A DNA stretch of 64,000 nucleotides from Craspedostauros australis (lineage: Eukaryota; Bacillariophyta; Bacillariophyceae; Mastogloiales; Achnanthaceae): contig JAMXDE010000035.1 in assembly GCA_026770025.1 (NCBI GenBank), positions 1 to 64,000 on the forward strand, given 5' to 3'. How positions within the stretch are numbered: the stretch's first letter is position 1; every line of letters begins with the position of its first letter. Under the pieces are notes generated by a model. The model did no database searches. It saw only the letters and a list, made by a program, of their open reading frames with translations, and was not told where the DNA came from. A program made the translations under genes and the position numbers. Positions 21,662 to 34,888 of the stretch are shown here, one piece after another.

Positions 21662-22528
21662 GCCTATTGTTGGATGTTGGATGTTGGATCGTTGGGAAGA
21701 CTTCGCTGTGGGCAGCGACGGGAGATGCATGGTTCGAAATTCGCCATCGGAGAACATCACACTTTGTGCTCGCACCATGAGTCGCCCACCCGACCATGCT
21801 CCGCCGCGTGCAAACTCTACTCTGGTCCACTTGAGCGTGCGCCATCCCATCCTCATGCTAAATCAAGGTGAGAACGCGCGTTTCATCGATGGATCACTTT
21901 TTGTCGGAATGCCAACGAATCTTTCGCAGTTGGGGCACGGTCAGAGACATGAGGAACATGGAAAGCGTTGCCTGTGGTGCATGAACGGCAGAACAACCTC
22001 CGCAACTTGGGACAAGAACGGCAATTTCAGTGGCGATGGCTTGATCATCTCCACAACAAGCAAGATCGCCTCGCACTGGTGAAGTGTCATGTGTGCATAC
22101 CACATGGTACGATACCGTCGAGATATCGATATCTTTTGGCGCACGCCCCAAAGCAGTCGAAGACGTGCGAGCGTCTGACGACGCGCTTGTACTCCTGCTA
22201 TTTCGGTACGTGCGCACGTTCCGCTACAGATAGATATCGCGAAGTTGATGATGCGAGACCATGAATCTGGTGTCCAACCATGCGAAAGCGCGAGCATCAC
22301 CAAAAGATGAAAACGTGGGATCTGTTTTCCCGTCTATCTCTTCTGCTCATGCGTGCAGATGAATGGTTGATGAGTGACGATTGCGTTTGACTTCTCTATT
22401 GCGGTATGTGGATATGCAACGCGATGACTAACATTAGTGATTCCGTTTCCATCTGACCAACAGACCAAGTCTCTGGTCCTCTATTCCATATGTATTAGAT
22501 ATGATACATACTAAATCATACTCCTGCA
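21662..22528. other. Convergent intergenic region, unit A
   Basis: This is the 3' region shared by seipin (plus) and the DUF6824 gene (minus), about 870 bp. Short frames (for example 21968-22264) have no recognisable domain. It is almost unchanged in B (31839-32705) and C (42283-43149). Confidence 0.5.
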
Positions 22529-24711
22529 TCAAGAATGCTTCTTTTGAGAAATGGGCTTGGTTGGTTTGCTTGATTTCGATGGTGCTCGCCTTCTCCGTTT
22601 CTTGGTTGTGGGCGGCAGTCTCTCATCTCTCCTTGCCCGAGCGAGATCCATCTCGCGCTTCTTGCGAAAGCCATGCGCGGCCTTGTCCCGTGCTTCCGCG
22701 AAGGTGACCTCGATCCAACAGCCTGTCTCCTTGCACTTCTTGAGGAAGCGGCTCTTTCGCTCCTGCATCTTGTGCACCAACTTCTCAGCGACGTTCAGCT
22801 TGGCCCACCTTGGCGCTTTGTCGTACTCGTCGAACATATCAGCAATGACTGCCTTCATGTACTGATTGCCGGGGTGCTCTTGAAACGGCCTTCCACGTCC
22901 CATCAGAATGTCAACTTCAGTTGGACTGCAACCTGGACGAATGCTGTCGCTTTCAATAGGATCAACCACCGTGAGTGGCAGCGATGAAGAAAGCTGCTGT
23001 GGTGATGGCGGCATTGACCTCTGTTTTGGTGGGAGTGGCAGAGTTGGCGACCTGCCATTACGCACGACTGCAGCTGCTGGGATGTCTGCGCATCGGTCTG
23101 CCAGTTGGAGATCCACAACGGCATTCTTGTCTTCCTCTTCTTCAGCGTCTTGAACGACTTGCATCTCCGCTACGTCACTGACACCATTGCGCTCAGGATG
23201 ATCGTGGGCGACAGAGGTATCATTCCCGTTTCTCATCTGCGTGGTCATTGCGGTTCGGTAAGCTTCCAGCGCTCTGCGATGCATGATCCAAGCACTGGCT
23301 CCCGCCATTTTGAGCATCCCCCAGTCATCGAATGGCAGGACCTGAGGTGACACGCCGTGCGAAGAGAGGCTCTTGATGTTATCAGCCAGCGTACCGAAGA
23401 ATGGCTTGAATCGGTGGCGAGTATGATGGGCCAGCGAGAGCTGAAAAATGTCTACCATGGCCCTCATGTCCTTCGTATCGTCTGATAGGAAGTACATCCT
23501 CTTCACGTTCACCGGCGTGATTGCGGTGGCCTGCTCGCAAATGTACATGTTCAGCCGCTGTTTTGGCGTTACATTCGGCATCATCTTGTCCAGGGCATGC
23601 ACCATAACTACTCCGTTCTTCTGTGCCTCAACGTCTTCTACAACCGTCATGGCTGCGTAAAACAGGGCCCGGGCATTTGCCAAGGTGTCGAACATGCTTG
23701 GGACGAACTCTGTCGCTACGATTATGCGACTTCCATGCGCATCCTCGCAAGGAAGCGGTTGTACATTCCCAGCTTCCAGCAGAGCGACCGCTCCCGGGCA
23801 CAGATCGGACAGCAGCACGTCTCTGCCGAGCACATGCGGACCGAACAAGTGCAGCTTGGCATCGCACCAGGCGATCAATCGCATCGCGGCTTTGTACGAG
23901 TCGAAGGAGGTGCAGCGCAGGAACTTGAGGCGCAGGTCCTTGTCTTCGATGTAGGCTTGATTCGTCTGCTTGGCGATGTCGTATGCGGTCCTGTTGCTGG
24001 TCGTCATGACCAGCTCCATCTCCATGTCGTCGAGCTTGGCGCTCACGAACGCGGGGATCTCCTCGCAGGGAGCGGAGCTCCCGGTGATGTCCTCATGTAT
24101 GTGCTTGCGTTCTTCGGATGACATCGCGTGCAGCTCTTGCGCGATGATATCGGGGACCTTGAATGTGTTCAAGATGTCGTCGTTGGTCAACGGTGTGGTT
24201 TGCTCCGCATCTGCTCCTATTGTGGCGTTCGCAAATGCGTTCGCGCAAGCGGGATTGCTGTGATCAGCATCTTCGTTCGGTTTCCCGATCTGAGCACGGC
24301 AAGAGAGGCGACGATGGATTGTGAGCTATATCAACATGCGGTTTGGTTCACTGTTGGCGTTCCGGTTGCAACTACATTCGAACTATTATAGTAGGTATGG
24401 TATCTCCGCGGTCGTAGTCGTCATCATGGGCTATGGAGAATCATCACCATTGCGCAAGTACTCACCTCGCCATCGTCGTCACGGAGAGTGCTACCGCTGA
24501 AGTCACAGTTGCAGCCGCTGCCAGTGTCTGAGCTCAGGTCTGATCTGGCTTCAACAATCTCATTGCCAAGCGTGCGAATATTATGTTCGCCATGACATGG
24601 AAAGCAGGATTCTAACAAAGAGCAGCTTGCCATGAGGAGCTCATCGTCATCGTCGCAATGTGCTAAATACTCATCCAGTTGCTGCCACTCGTCGGCGGAG
24701 AAGGTACTCAT
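22529..24711 (-). CDS. CRAL-TRIO-like plus DUF6824 protein, copy A (668 aa)
   Basis: Two exons on the minus strand: 24711-24466 (82 codons from ATG) and 24289-22529. The intron, 24465-24290 (176 bp), has a strong donor GAG|GTGAGTAC and acceptor CTCAG; the phase is preserved and the same sites exist in B and C. Residues about 125-430 resemble the divergent CRAL-TRIO (Sec14-like) domain common in diatoms: an SSEERKHIHEDITG segment, LRLKFLRCTSFDSYKAAMR, DAHGSRIIVATEF, then FFGTLADNIKSLSSHGV. A low-complexity linker follows. DUF6824 spans about 540-629 (MGRGRPFQEHPGN to AAHGFRKKRE). The C-terminus is basic (KKRRRRAPSKSSK) and could be a nuclear localisation signal. Lipid binding and a nuclear role are inferences; the function is not known. 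Confidence 0.85.
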
Positions 24712-25686
24712 GGTGGGAGTGCCGGTCACGGTATCTGCAGTAGTAATGGTTGTTTCGCGCAAGATTGATGTCTGTGCTTGTGGCTTGAAGTGATGCTGTG
24801 AGCACGCTGTGCTGATCCGGGCTGGAGGAAGAGGGGCTGGAGGAAATTGAGCTCACAGCGCCTCACGGCATCTTCGTCTGATGTCGAGTTTGCGGAAGAA
24901 ACAGCACCTGCTGCTCCTGTTGGGAATTCGTTGTGTGGATACAGGTGGGCACTGGAGTGGCCCATGTAGTGCCATAGCTCAGACTTCAAGCTTGTTCTGA
25001 TCGAAATCACGCTTGTCGCGAAACGCAACAGGGGCAGCCGCGCTCCCCCTTGTTGTGCTTTGTCATGATGCTGGGAGCCGCTTGACTTGCCTTTTGGCTT
25101 CAGGTATTATAGTTTGCTCACAATGGTGCGGTGTTCCCTTGGGTATGCGAGCGAACTGGAGAGGTAAAGCAGACAGAGAGCAGCTGGTTGTTGACATATC
25201 CTCAATGAGATGGCCTACGTGGTGGGTACAGGGAGAACGTGGCTCTGTGTGTCCTGACACATGAACCCCCAAGCATCGAGATGCATGCGTGCAGCACAAA
25301 GCACAGGAGCGGAGGAGAACACCGCCGCAATTGTTGGGTTCCTTCTTCGTTTCTCGTCCCCCCTTTCTCCGCCCCCTGTTCATCTGCGAATGTTTGTCGC
25401 GCTTCTTTCATCGAACGTCATCTTCCTCGGTCTCTTGATTTCGAGATGTAAGTTTAGGAATCAGCCACGAACGATAACGTTGTACATACAATGATACACT
25501 ATAATGCAGTGCAATTGCGTTGATGGAAATGCAAGCTATTATATTATAGATCCGTGATGTATAGTAAGATAGTTGGATGCTGTGTGCCAGATCCTAATAT
25601 ATTATAGTTGATCCCAGCAGCAGTAAGCACAGGAAACAACCTCAGAAGAACAACAGGCAGAGAAGGGATGGAGAAACGAGGAAGGA
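24712..25686. other. Unit A right segment, upstream of the DUF6824 gene
   Basis: Promoter-side region of the minus-strand gene, running to the next unit boundary. No domain is seen in its short frames. The part just upstream of the ATG is notably different in B but alike in A and C, while the part near 25270-25330 is alike in B and C. Confidence 0.5.
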
Positions 25687-26630
25687 ACCCAGATCCCGGT
25701 GGGGTCCATGCGTCTCGGGACACGGTTCCTCGGCCATGCGTCCTGAGACGCGAAAATCTCACCAGGGATATCCTTCTCCTTCCTGTGCTGGAATGTGTGG
25801 TCACACAGCGCGCACGTGTGCATCGAGGTGTTGCGTTTTTTTGGCGTCTCTGTGTGTCGGTGTCGCTCTTGGGCGTTGTGGCCAGGACGAACGCGCCCTC
25901 GATTTCGCGACACGGGATTGTTTGGTGAATGGTGTTGCTGTGTGTTTTGGGGGGCACCAAAACACGATCACTTGGGGTATGTTTGGAGAAATGGTCACCC
26001 AACGAACTCTGGTCCTCCTCCGTTGCCGCACACGCACCTACACAATCCGAACTTGTCAATGACCAAGGGTAGGAGAAGCCGGAACATGGGGTTCCGTGAC
26101 ACGTTACCACGCCATGCATCACAGAGACGAAAAGCTCCTGACACAGAAGTGCTCCTTCTGGTGCCTGAAGATAAATGCGTCTGGTAGAGAGCTGCAGCTG
26201 TTGGCATCGTAGCGCAATAGATCAATGGAGGGGTTCGAGTGGCCCCAAAACTTGGGTACTAAGACACACCAGGCTATCCGAATTTCAGGGGGAGCCCCGC
26301 AATAGAGACTGGTCTAGGCACAACCGAGACAGCCACTTTCGTGAGGATTTGGGTCTTTGCAATGCCCAAGTGTCGTCACGCTTCGCTTTCTTCCTTTCCC
26401 ACCTCCCACACCGTTTCATCAAACTGTTTGTTTCCTCATGGTACCAACATAGTTTTTCGCATTTTTCCCAATCTGAACCAAAATTATTGATTCTACTGTC
26501 CAGATCTCTCCCTTTTTGCATCTTGTGTGTGCCAATCAACGCATGATTCTTGTCTCTTCTTGTTTCTTTCTGTCCAAACAGCAGCCACTGTTCAAAAACA
26601 AGGACGATAATGCCAACAATTGAGTACTTT
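25687..26630. other. Unit B left segment, no gene recognised
   Basis: Counterpart of 1-941, differing by scattered substitutions and one-base indels. Only short frames are present. It ends at the undisturbed acttt target of element 1. Confidence 0.5.
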
Positions 26631-26963
26631 GATATGTGGTCTACTCGTGTTGTTGGCAACAAGGAGGAGCGTTGGTTTCTTGTGTGTGGTGATCCACACT
26701 CAACTCTCAACGCAAACATGAAGAAACTTGTTGATATGACTACTGCCAATCAATGCTGCTTCTTCCCTCCCTTCTTTCCAACTCAACTTCATCTGCAGAG
26801 CAAGTATGTAGCTCATGCAGCAGTGGGACTGAAAGTGCAAGAAAAGGCACATCATGCCCAGAACCCAAGCCATGCAATAAACAGTCCCCAACAACAAATA
26901 AGTCCAACACAACAGTTGCCACCCTCCCCATCTTCAGCCACTCCATACTTGGCATTCCACAAA

Positions 26964-27524
26964 TGTTGGCAAGTTGTGTGGACGGATACCTTGCAATCGT
27001 GGAAGACAGTGATGGTTGTTATGATTCTGTTTGCTATTTCATTATGTGAGCACTCCAATCCTCTTGGTGTCTCTTCTTCTCTTGCCTGATACTCTTGGCG
27101 CGTCTATCTGTTTTGTAGATTGGGTCTTCGACTATGAGTTGGTATGCAAGATGCTCTCTTGCCGCTACTGTACTCTCTCTCTCTCTCTCTCTTCAATATT
27201 CCATGTTCATGTTGCATGATACTCCGTGTTCAATGCATACTCTGCATTCAACACTCTGTTCATTCACTACTGGTTCCTACTCCATGAGTACTTACCACTT
27301 GAACTCCTCTTTGTGCATCCATAATCTTGATGCTCTTCGGTCATCAAATCTTTCTTTCTGCTCCTGACATGGAGACAGATGTCAATGTGGTGACATGATG
27401 ACATCCTGTCAACGTCAGCTGTTGTCCTTCTGCTCTCCACATGTCACGTTCCATCGATGATGCAATGGTCTGTCAGATGATATTGTCATCTGAGGTTTAC
27501 TTGGGAGGTACATCAAGCTTTGCT
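26964..27524 (-). repeat. LTR-like repeat X, unit B copy
   Basis: Same as 7395-7953, with a slightly longer CT run. Its right end is truncated by the same deletion as in A. Confidence 0.65.
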
Positions 27525-27982
27525 ACCAATGACAAACCAGCAATAGATTGGTGAAGTGTCGGTGATGTATCGGAGAGGTACCGGAAATGTATTGGAGATG
27601 ATCGGAGATAAGCGATGATGAGAAGCTGAGGGAGAGCAACCATCCAAGCTGTTCAGGTGAAGGATGGGATGCTGTGATCTGATCGAATGGACCAAGCCAA
27701 GCAATGCCTGCAACTCAGCAATGTCAAAGCCAACAAAACTATTGATGGGAAGACAACGTGATGAGTGCACGGACATGGGGTACTCGATGGTGCATGCATG
27801 GCCATGATGAATTCGTGATGAATTGAAGATGAATGCACGCTAGACCAACTGATGGACCCATGGAGGTCTCAGGAGGAGATCGAACTTGGAAGACAAGAGC
27901 AGTGAAGAGCTCACAGTTCAGAGAAGTAGATTCTAACAAACAATTAGCTTTCTACTATCACCACCACCCCGGATTTCCAACA
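27525..27982 (+). repeat. LTR-like remnant Y, unit B copy
   Basis: Counterpart of 7954-8411, again without the left part present in C. Right end CCCCGGATTTCCAACA, as in A. Confidence 0.45.
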
Positions 27983-28722
27983 CAAGTGAACAAACAACCA
28001 CTTCTCATCCACATGGACAACATCATCCAAACTCTGAAACAACCCATCATTTGCAATGTGATTGATGCAAAAGCATAGATGATCTGCCTAGTGCTTCTCT
28101 GTGAGTCCAAATATGTTGTTAATACAATGCCTTGTTGCGATTTTCATATTGAATAGCGTAGTTGGTGACACACCAATGGCAGCATCAGCTGTACAAAGTG
28201 AAAGAGTACTATCCAAAAATCACGAGGGGAGAGCAAAAGCAAAGTACCATGCCGGGATTCGAACCTGGAACCTCAGTTAGAATTACTGATGCTCTACCGT
28301 TGAGCTACAGGCGTTGCGATTGCTGATCCGAACAAGTGAAATTTGTAGATAGTGGGGGCTACAGGAGTAACGTGATGTGCACTATATGTATTTGTGCTGA
28401 TACAAAGGGTTGCTGCATCATTGTTGTTAAGGTGTTGTAGGTGCTCTTTCAGGTCCTCTTGGTCCCACTTCCATGCTCTACCACAAGGACCACAATGCAA
28501 CAGCAAGCTCCAAGATGATTGGAAGTTGCTGGCCACAGTCTTTCTCATGTTGATCATCATTTTCTGGGCTGTGGCATGATGAACATTGTAGTGCGCCACC
28601 AGATGATCGAGTGCCCTGTCCTTGCAACAGCCATTGACTTGTGAAAGCAAGAGTGTCACCATGATCTGAATCCGTTCATCTGCAGACAAGCGCTTCCTCT
28701 TCTTGTGTTCCATCGATTCCAT
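27983..28722 (-). pseudogene. Mariner-like transposase relic, unit B
   Basis: Same structure as the unit A relic: ATG at 28722, SINE-like insertion at 28199-28400, then the HVDEKWLF motif (Asp codon 28007-28009) just before remnant Y. It differs from A by a few substitutions (for example MEHKKRKR and AHYNVHH). Confidence 0.7.
28192..28407 (-). mobile_element. tRNA-derived SINE-like insertion (unit B)
   Basis: Insert 28199-28400 lies between tacaaag duplications (28192-28198 and 28401-28407), almost identical to the unit A copy. Being at the same site, it was inherited with the duplication and is not a second insertion. Confidence 0.75.
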
Positions 28723-30087
28723 TGTCTAGATGAGACTTGTGACAAGAAGTGCATGAAGGGCTCTTGCCCAAAGCTAAACACTGAGGAATTGGCAAGGTGC
28801 ATTACGGAGACTGTCGATGACAACAAGTCGGAACAAAACGAGCAAGTTCCAGCGCGCAACGCAAAGTGCACACTAATTTGATGCACACAAGGACGTTGAA
28901 TGAACGCAAGTGGAATGTGACGATCCCAGTACGATGGAGCACCTTGATAGTGGTGGTAGGTCATCATGTCATCTGATTCAGTATGGATTATAATGCTGTA
29001 ATCGCGATCATGATGTGCAGCAGGTCACTCCCAAAAAAGATGACTCGTAACCCGCGACGAGCTGCGCCGTTGTCTACTCACGAGGCTCGCATCAACACAC
29101 ATGATCACCACGAACAGAAAGGAGACCAATCGAACGAAGGTCTGATACCGAGATGGAGGTACCTCAATGTCCAATTCGAACAGATGACGTCACATGATGA
29201 CGTACCAATGCGACACCATTCAGACAACAAAGAGATTCTGGATGACGTGCTTGCGAGCCTGCAACACTTGCGAAGAAGTCTTGGGAGCAACAACGAATCA
29301 ATTTACCGCAGCTTTCAATATAACCCTTCTCCGTTAAATGCGGTCCCAACCCATGTCGCACACAAACCTCGACCGATCGGAGTCGTATGGATTTGTTGTT
29401 CCGGTTTTGAACGCTTCTGGGAGACCAGTCATAATTTCATAACGAGTTGTGTGCAACATGCATTTAGTCAGTAGCTCCACGGGACTCATTTCCGCTGAGT
29501 CTGTGTTGTCAATACTCCACAAGACTCGTAATCGCCACTTGAGATCAGGATGAGTGAGGCTCGTCAGTTGTGAAATTATGTGCCTTGCGACTACCAACAC
29601 TCACAAAGTGTACGTCTTTGGAGACACAAGGCAATCCGTAGTCGTACTTCTCCCAGATTTGGAGGTGCTCGATGCAAGCGTGAAATTACAGAAGACGGAA
29701 GCAACATCATTTCCCTCCATCCGACCAAGAATGAAGAGAAAGAACCAACCGATGGCCAACCGATGGCCAACGTATGTATGCCAACAATCCCAACACCACG
29801 TCGCTACCAAGAATCAAAGGAGGAAGACGACACAACAAGAGGAAGCACCTTGCGGCAATGATTGTTTTGGACCTGCAAGAGGAGGGTTGGACGGAGCAAA
29901 GCAGAGCACAGAAGGACTGTTGTGGTGGATGATACTGATTGCGACGAGCAAGCGCAAGCATCCTTGGAAGTGGAAGCGCAGGTGGAAGTGCAGATGTAAG
30001 CGCAAGGACCTACTCTGCTCGATTCGACTCTAATCGTATCAAAAGCGACATCGGCGCCACCAAGATCACGAGGCTCATCATCCCATC
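28723..30087. other. Unit B spacer and seipin upstream region
   Basis: Contains the intact empty site of element 2 (tataac at 29319-29324) and the 163-codon frame 28983-29474, which has no recognisable domain. A GATGGCCAACC direct duplication near 29751-29772 is present in B and C but not A. Confidence 0.45.
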
Positions 30088-31838
30088 ATGGCCGACACCT
30101 CCCAAAACCAACACATTGTTCACAGCCTTGCTTCGACTGCGTCTGATGTACTGTTGCTCTCGTCTGCGTACGGGTTGCCCGTGCCATCATGGGCAACGAC
30201 AGCCATCGCGATGAGCAATGGAAACTCCAGCATCTTGCATCGCTCATCTTTCGTGCACAATGCAACAGACGGAGATGGCAACCACGGTGCAAACAACAAT
30301 GACAACGATAATGACAGCAGAACCAGCGCAGATGGATTCATGGGCTTCATTCCCTTGTTGGAAAAGCTCGTCATCTGCTGGAGCATAGTCGTGGTGATCC
30401 TCTCCACATCCGTGTTGTCCTACGGACTGTTCGATATCGTTGTGATGCCATCCCACGACATCACGATGCCACTCTACTTCGATTCCACTGAGATGTCCAT
30501 CCATCCAACTGAACATCATCTCGTGCAACAATGGTGGCTGGAGCAGCAGCAGAAACAGATCCGAGTGCGGATGAGGGAGGACGGAAAGCACCAAATGGAG
30601 AAAGAAGGGTTACAAGAATGCAAACAATATGAGACAGATATAGCCATCATGACAGCAGCAACAGCAGCAGCAACAGCGAGAGCAGTCATGAAGCTGGCGT
30701 CGAGTCGCAACAGGAGACAGTCTCCCACTCATCACCACCACCATCGCATGGGCAAGCTCAAGCTCAAGCCCAAGCACAACCTCAGATGCCACCGCAGAAC
30801 CAAATACCCAATCTTTCCGTCGATCAGCGGCGTGCCTTGCAACGATCGCCTTGAGCAACTGCCGATCTTTTCACCAAGCACACGCAATGGGAACCATACC
30901 TTGACCGCCATCACCCCAAACCACGACCTCGCTCCGCGTTGAAGGCAAACCAACCGTACGCCATCGAAATTGCGCTGGAACTTCCAGAATCGCTGACCAA
31001 CCGAGAGTTGGACATCTTCGGTGTGCACGTGACATTGCAATCCGCAAATGGAATGGCCCTGGCAACATCTGTGCGATCCACGCAACATCCGCACGAAAGT
31101 GACTGGATATCGCTGATTCGAAAATGGACACTGCTGGTGCTGCATCTCGTCGGTGCTATCCTAGAAAATCGAACCACCGTGATCCCGTCGTGTCATTACG
31201 TCATGGAACGAAATCAGCATCCGTTATGGTCTATCACTGTTCGGTTAGTGAGTAGAACTACAAGGCGGCGGCGAACACAACGCGCGAGCTCTCCAGCAGC
31301 GTCGACAGAATGGACACCGTCTCATGATGACGATCTCTACAATGACGATGTGCAAGCCAGCACAGCGCACGTCTGTATTGGAAGAGAGCTGAAGCCATAC
31401 CAGTACGTTCTGAAGCACTGGTTCTTCACGCGTGCGATGATTGGCATCAGTGCCATCTTCGTATTCCAATCCGCCTCCGTAGGCCTGCTGATGTATCTGT
31501 GGGAACGCCGACGGCAAGGTCTTGAAGAAAGAGCCAGCGATGCTTCGCTCCAACTGGAACTGGATGAGTCGTTAGATTTTCACGACGGCAACAATGGTGG
31601 GGTCGGGGAACATGATGACACTGATGATGGACCCTGGTCGAGCACCTTGGTGGATGGGGCGCAGGCGCCGCCACAGTCGCAGGCGAATGCCGTAGTCAGT
31701 GAGGATTCCAACGGCACCAATGGCCAAAACACCGACGGTGATTCGACCAGTCCCGATGTCGACCCCGATATCCACTCCGATGCTAACGCTGAGACCTCCC
31801 CTCGAAGCGAGTCTCCAACAATCATCGTGGATGAATAG
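30088..31838 (+). CDS. seipin: Seipin-family protein, copy B
   Basis: Same architecture as copy A: membrane segment 1, MPLYFD, luminal LELPES region, membrane segment 2 and acidic tail. The inferred exons are 30088-30564 and 30879-31838 (GT at 30565, AG ending at 30878). The region called intron carries a 6-bp insertion relative to A, and A and C also differ in length within its CAG-repeat stretch; these are multiples of three, so they do not decide whether the region is coding. The second exon encodes the same protein as in A, whereas exon 1 has a few changes (Y to C and L to S in or near membrane segment 1). No disabling change is seen. Confidence 0.85.
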
Positions 31839-32705
31839 ACCTATTGTTGGATGTTGGATGTTGGATCGTTGGGAAGACTTCGCTGTGGGCAGCGACGGGA
31901 GATGCATGGTTCGAAATTCGCCATCGGAGAACATCACACTTTGTGCTCGCACCATGAGTCGCCCACCCGACCATGCTCCGCCGCGTGCAAACTCTACTCT
32001 GGTCCACTTGAGCGTGCGCCATCCCATCCTCATGCTAAATCAAGGTGAGAACGCGCGTTTCATCGATGGATCACTTTTTGTCGGAATGCCAACGAATCTT
32101 TCGCAGTTGGGGCACGGTCAGAGACATGAGGAACATGGAAAGCGTTGCCTGTGGTGCATGAACGGCAGAACAACCTCCGCAACTTGGGACAAGAACGGCA
32201 ATTTCAGTGGCGATGGCTTGATCATCTCCACAACAAGCAAGATCGCCTCGCACTGGTGAAGTGTCATGTGTGCATACCACATGGTACGATACCGTCGAGA
32301 TATCGATATCTTTTGGCGCACGCCCCAAAGCAGTCGAAGACGTGCGAGCGTCTGACGACGCGCTTGTACTCCTGCTATTTCGGTACGTGCGCACGTTCCG
32401 CTACAGATAGATATCGCGAAGTTGATGATGCGAGACCATGAATCTGGTGTCCAACCATGCGAAAGCGCGAGCATCACCAAAAGATGAAAACGTGGGATCT
32501 GTTTTCCCGTCTATCTCTTCTGCTCATGCGTGCAGATGAATGGTTGATGAGTGACGATTGCGTTTGACTTCTCTATTGCGGTATGTGGATATGCAACGCG
32601 ATGACTAACATTAGTGATTCCGTTTCCATCTGACCAACAGACCAAGTCTCTGGTCCTCTATTCCATATGTATTAGATATGATACATACTAAATCATACTC
32701 CTGCA
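31839..32705. other. Convergent intergenic region, unit B
   Basis: Nearly identical to 21662-22528. No gene recognised. Confidence 0.5.
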
Positions 32706-34888
32706 TCAAGAATGCTTCTTTTGAGAAATGGGCTTGGTTGATTTGCTTGATTTCGATGGTGCTCGCCTTCTCCGTTTCTTCGTTGCAGGCGGCAGTCTCT
32801 CATCTCTCCTTGCCCGAGCGAGATCCATCTCGCGCTTCTTGCGAAAGCCATGCGCGGCCTTGTCCCGTGCTTCCACGAAGGTGACCTCGATCCAACAGCC
32901 TGTCTCCTTGCACTTCTTGAGGAAGCGGCCCTTTCGCTCCTGCATCTTGTGCACCAGCTTCTCAGCGACGTTCAGCTTGGCCCACCTTGGCGCTTTGTCG
33001 TACTCGTCGAACATATCAGCAATGACTGCCTTCATGTACTGATTGCCGGGGTGCTCTTGAAACGGCCTTCCACGTCCCATCAGAATGTCAACTTCAGTTG
33101 GACTGCAACCTGGACGAATGCTGTCGCTTTCAATAGGATCAACCACCGTGAGTGGCAGCGATGAAGAAAGCTGCTGTGGTGATGGCGGCATTGACCTCTG
33201 TTTTGGTGGGAGTGGCAGAGTTGGCGACCTGCCATTACGCACGACTGCAGCTGCTGGGATGTCTGCGCATCGGTCTGCCAGTTGGAGATCCACAACGGCA
33301 TTCTTGTCTTCCTCTTCTTCAGCGTCTTGAACGACTTGCATCTCCGCTACGTCACTGACACCATTGCGCTCAGGATGATCGTGGGCGACAGAGGTATCAT
33401 TCCCGTTTCTCATCTGCGTGGTCATTGCGGTTCGGTAAACTTCCAGCGCTCTGCGATGCATGATCCAAGCGCTGGCCCCCGCCATTTTGAGCATCCCCCA
33501 GTCATCGAATGGCAGGACCTGAGGCGACACGCCGTGCGAAGAGAGGCTCTTGATGTTATCAGCCAGCGTACCGAAGAATGGCTTGAATCGGTGGCGAGTA
33601 TGATGGGCCAGCGAGAGCTGCAAAATGTCTACCACGGCCCTCATGTCCTTCGTATCGTCTGATAGGAAGTACATCCTCTTCACGTTCACCGGCGTGATCG
33701 CGGTGGTCTGCTCGCAAATGTACATGTTCAGCCGCTGTTTTGGCGTTACATTCGGCATCATCTTGTCCAGGGCATGCACCATAACTACTCCGTTCTTCTG
33801 TGCCTCGACGTCTTCTACAACCGTCATGGCTGCGTAAAACAGGGCCCGGGCATTTGCCAAGGTGTCGAACATGCTTGGGACGAACTCTGTCGCTACGATT
33901 ATGCGACTTCCATGCGCATCCTCGCAAGGAAGCGGTTGTACATTCCCAGCTTCCAGCAGAGCGACCGCTCCCGGGCACAGATCGGACAGCAGCACGTCTC
34001 TGCCGAGCACATGCGGACCGAACAAGTGCAGCTTGGCATCGCACCAGGCGATCAATCGCATCGCAGCTTTGTACGAGTCGAATGAGGTGCAGCGCAGGAA
34101 CTTGAGGCGCAGGTCCTTGTCTTCGATGTAGGCTTGATTCGTCTGCTTGGCGATGTCGTATGCGGTCCTGTTGCTGGTCGTCATGATCAGCTCCATCTCC
34201 ATGTCGTCGAGCTTGGCGCTCACGAACGCGGGGATCTCCTCGCAGGGAGCGGAGCTCCCGGTGATGTCCTCATGTATGTGCTTGCGTTCTTCGGATGACA
34301 TCGCGTGCAGCTCTTGCGCGATGATATCGGGGACCTTGAATGTGTTCAAGATGTCGTCGTTGGTCAACGGTGTGGTTTGCTCCGCATCTGCTCCTATTGC
34401 GGCGTTCGCAAATGTGTTCGCGCAAGCGGGATTGCTGTGATTAGTATCCTCGTTCGGTTTCCCGATCTGAGCATGAGGAGAGAGACGACGATGGATTGTG
34501 AGCTATATCAACATGCGGTTTGGTTCACTGTTGGCGTTCCGGTTGCAACTTCATTCGAACTATTATAGTAGGTATGGTATCTCCGCGGTCGTAGTCGGCA
34601 TCATGGGCTACAGAGAATCATCGCCATTGCGCAAGTACTCACCTTGCCATCATCGTCACGGAGAGTGCTGCTGCTGAAGTCACAGTTGCAGCCGTTGCCA
34701 GTGTCTGAGCCGAGGTCTGATCTGGCTTCAACGATCTCATTGCCAAGCGTGCGAATATTATGCTCGCCATGACATGGAAAGCAGGATTCTGACAAAGAGC
34801 AGCTCGCCAAGAGGAACTCATCGTCATCCGTGCAAAGCATCGAATACGCATCCAGTTGCTGCCACTCGTCGGCGGAGAAGATACTCAT
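32706..34888 (-). CDS. CRAL-TRIO-like plus DUF6824 protein, copy B (668 aa)
   Basis: Exon 1 is 34888-34643, the intron 34642-34467 (176 bp, GTGAGTAC donor and CTCAG acceptor), and exon 2 34466-32706; all frames are open. Compared with A the N-terminal exon is the most divergent part (it reads SIFSADEWQQLDAYSML instead of STFSADEWQQLDEYLAH). Near the C-terminus it shares with C, against A, the changes S to G (before RFLKK), A to V (before EARDK) and T to A (before KKRRRR). DUF6824 and the basic tail are intact. It lies tail to tail with seipin B. Confidence 0.85.

Larger units (their letters stand above)
1..25686. repeat. Tandem unit A (about 10.2 kb plus two retrotransposon insertions)
   Basis: First of three head-to-tail copies of one segment. 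The sequence at position 2 recurs at 25687, 35869 and 46303. Subtracting the copia insertions at 942-7056 and 9755-19148 with their target duplications leaves about 10.16 kb, close to the 10,182 bp B-to-C spacing. The window starts inside this unit, so further copies may lie to the left. Its gene content is a mariner relic (minus), seipin (plus) and a CRAL-TRIO-like/DUF6824 gene (minus). Confidence 0.95.

Noticed and set aside
21522..22082. 186-codon frame overlapping the seipin 3' end
   Set aside because: Runs in a second frame over the acidic seipin tail, then into the intergenic region. It is equal in the three units only because the units are recent copies.
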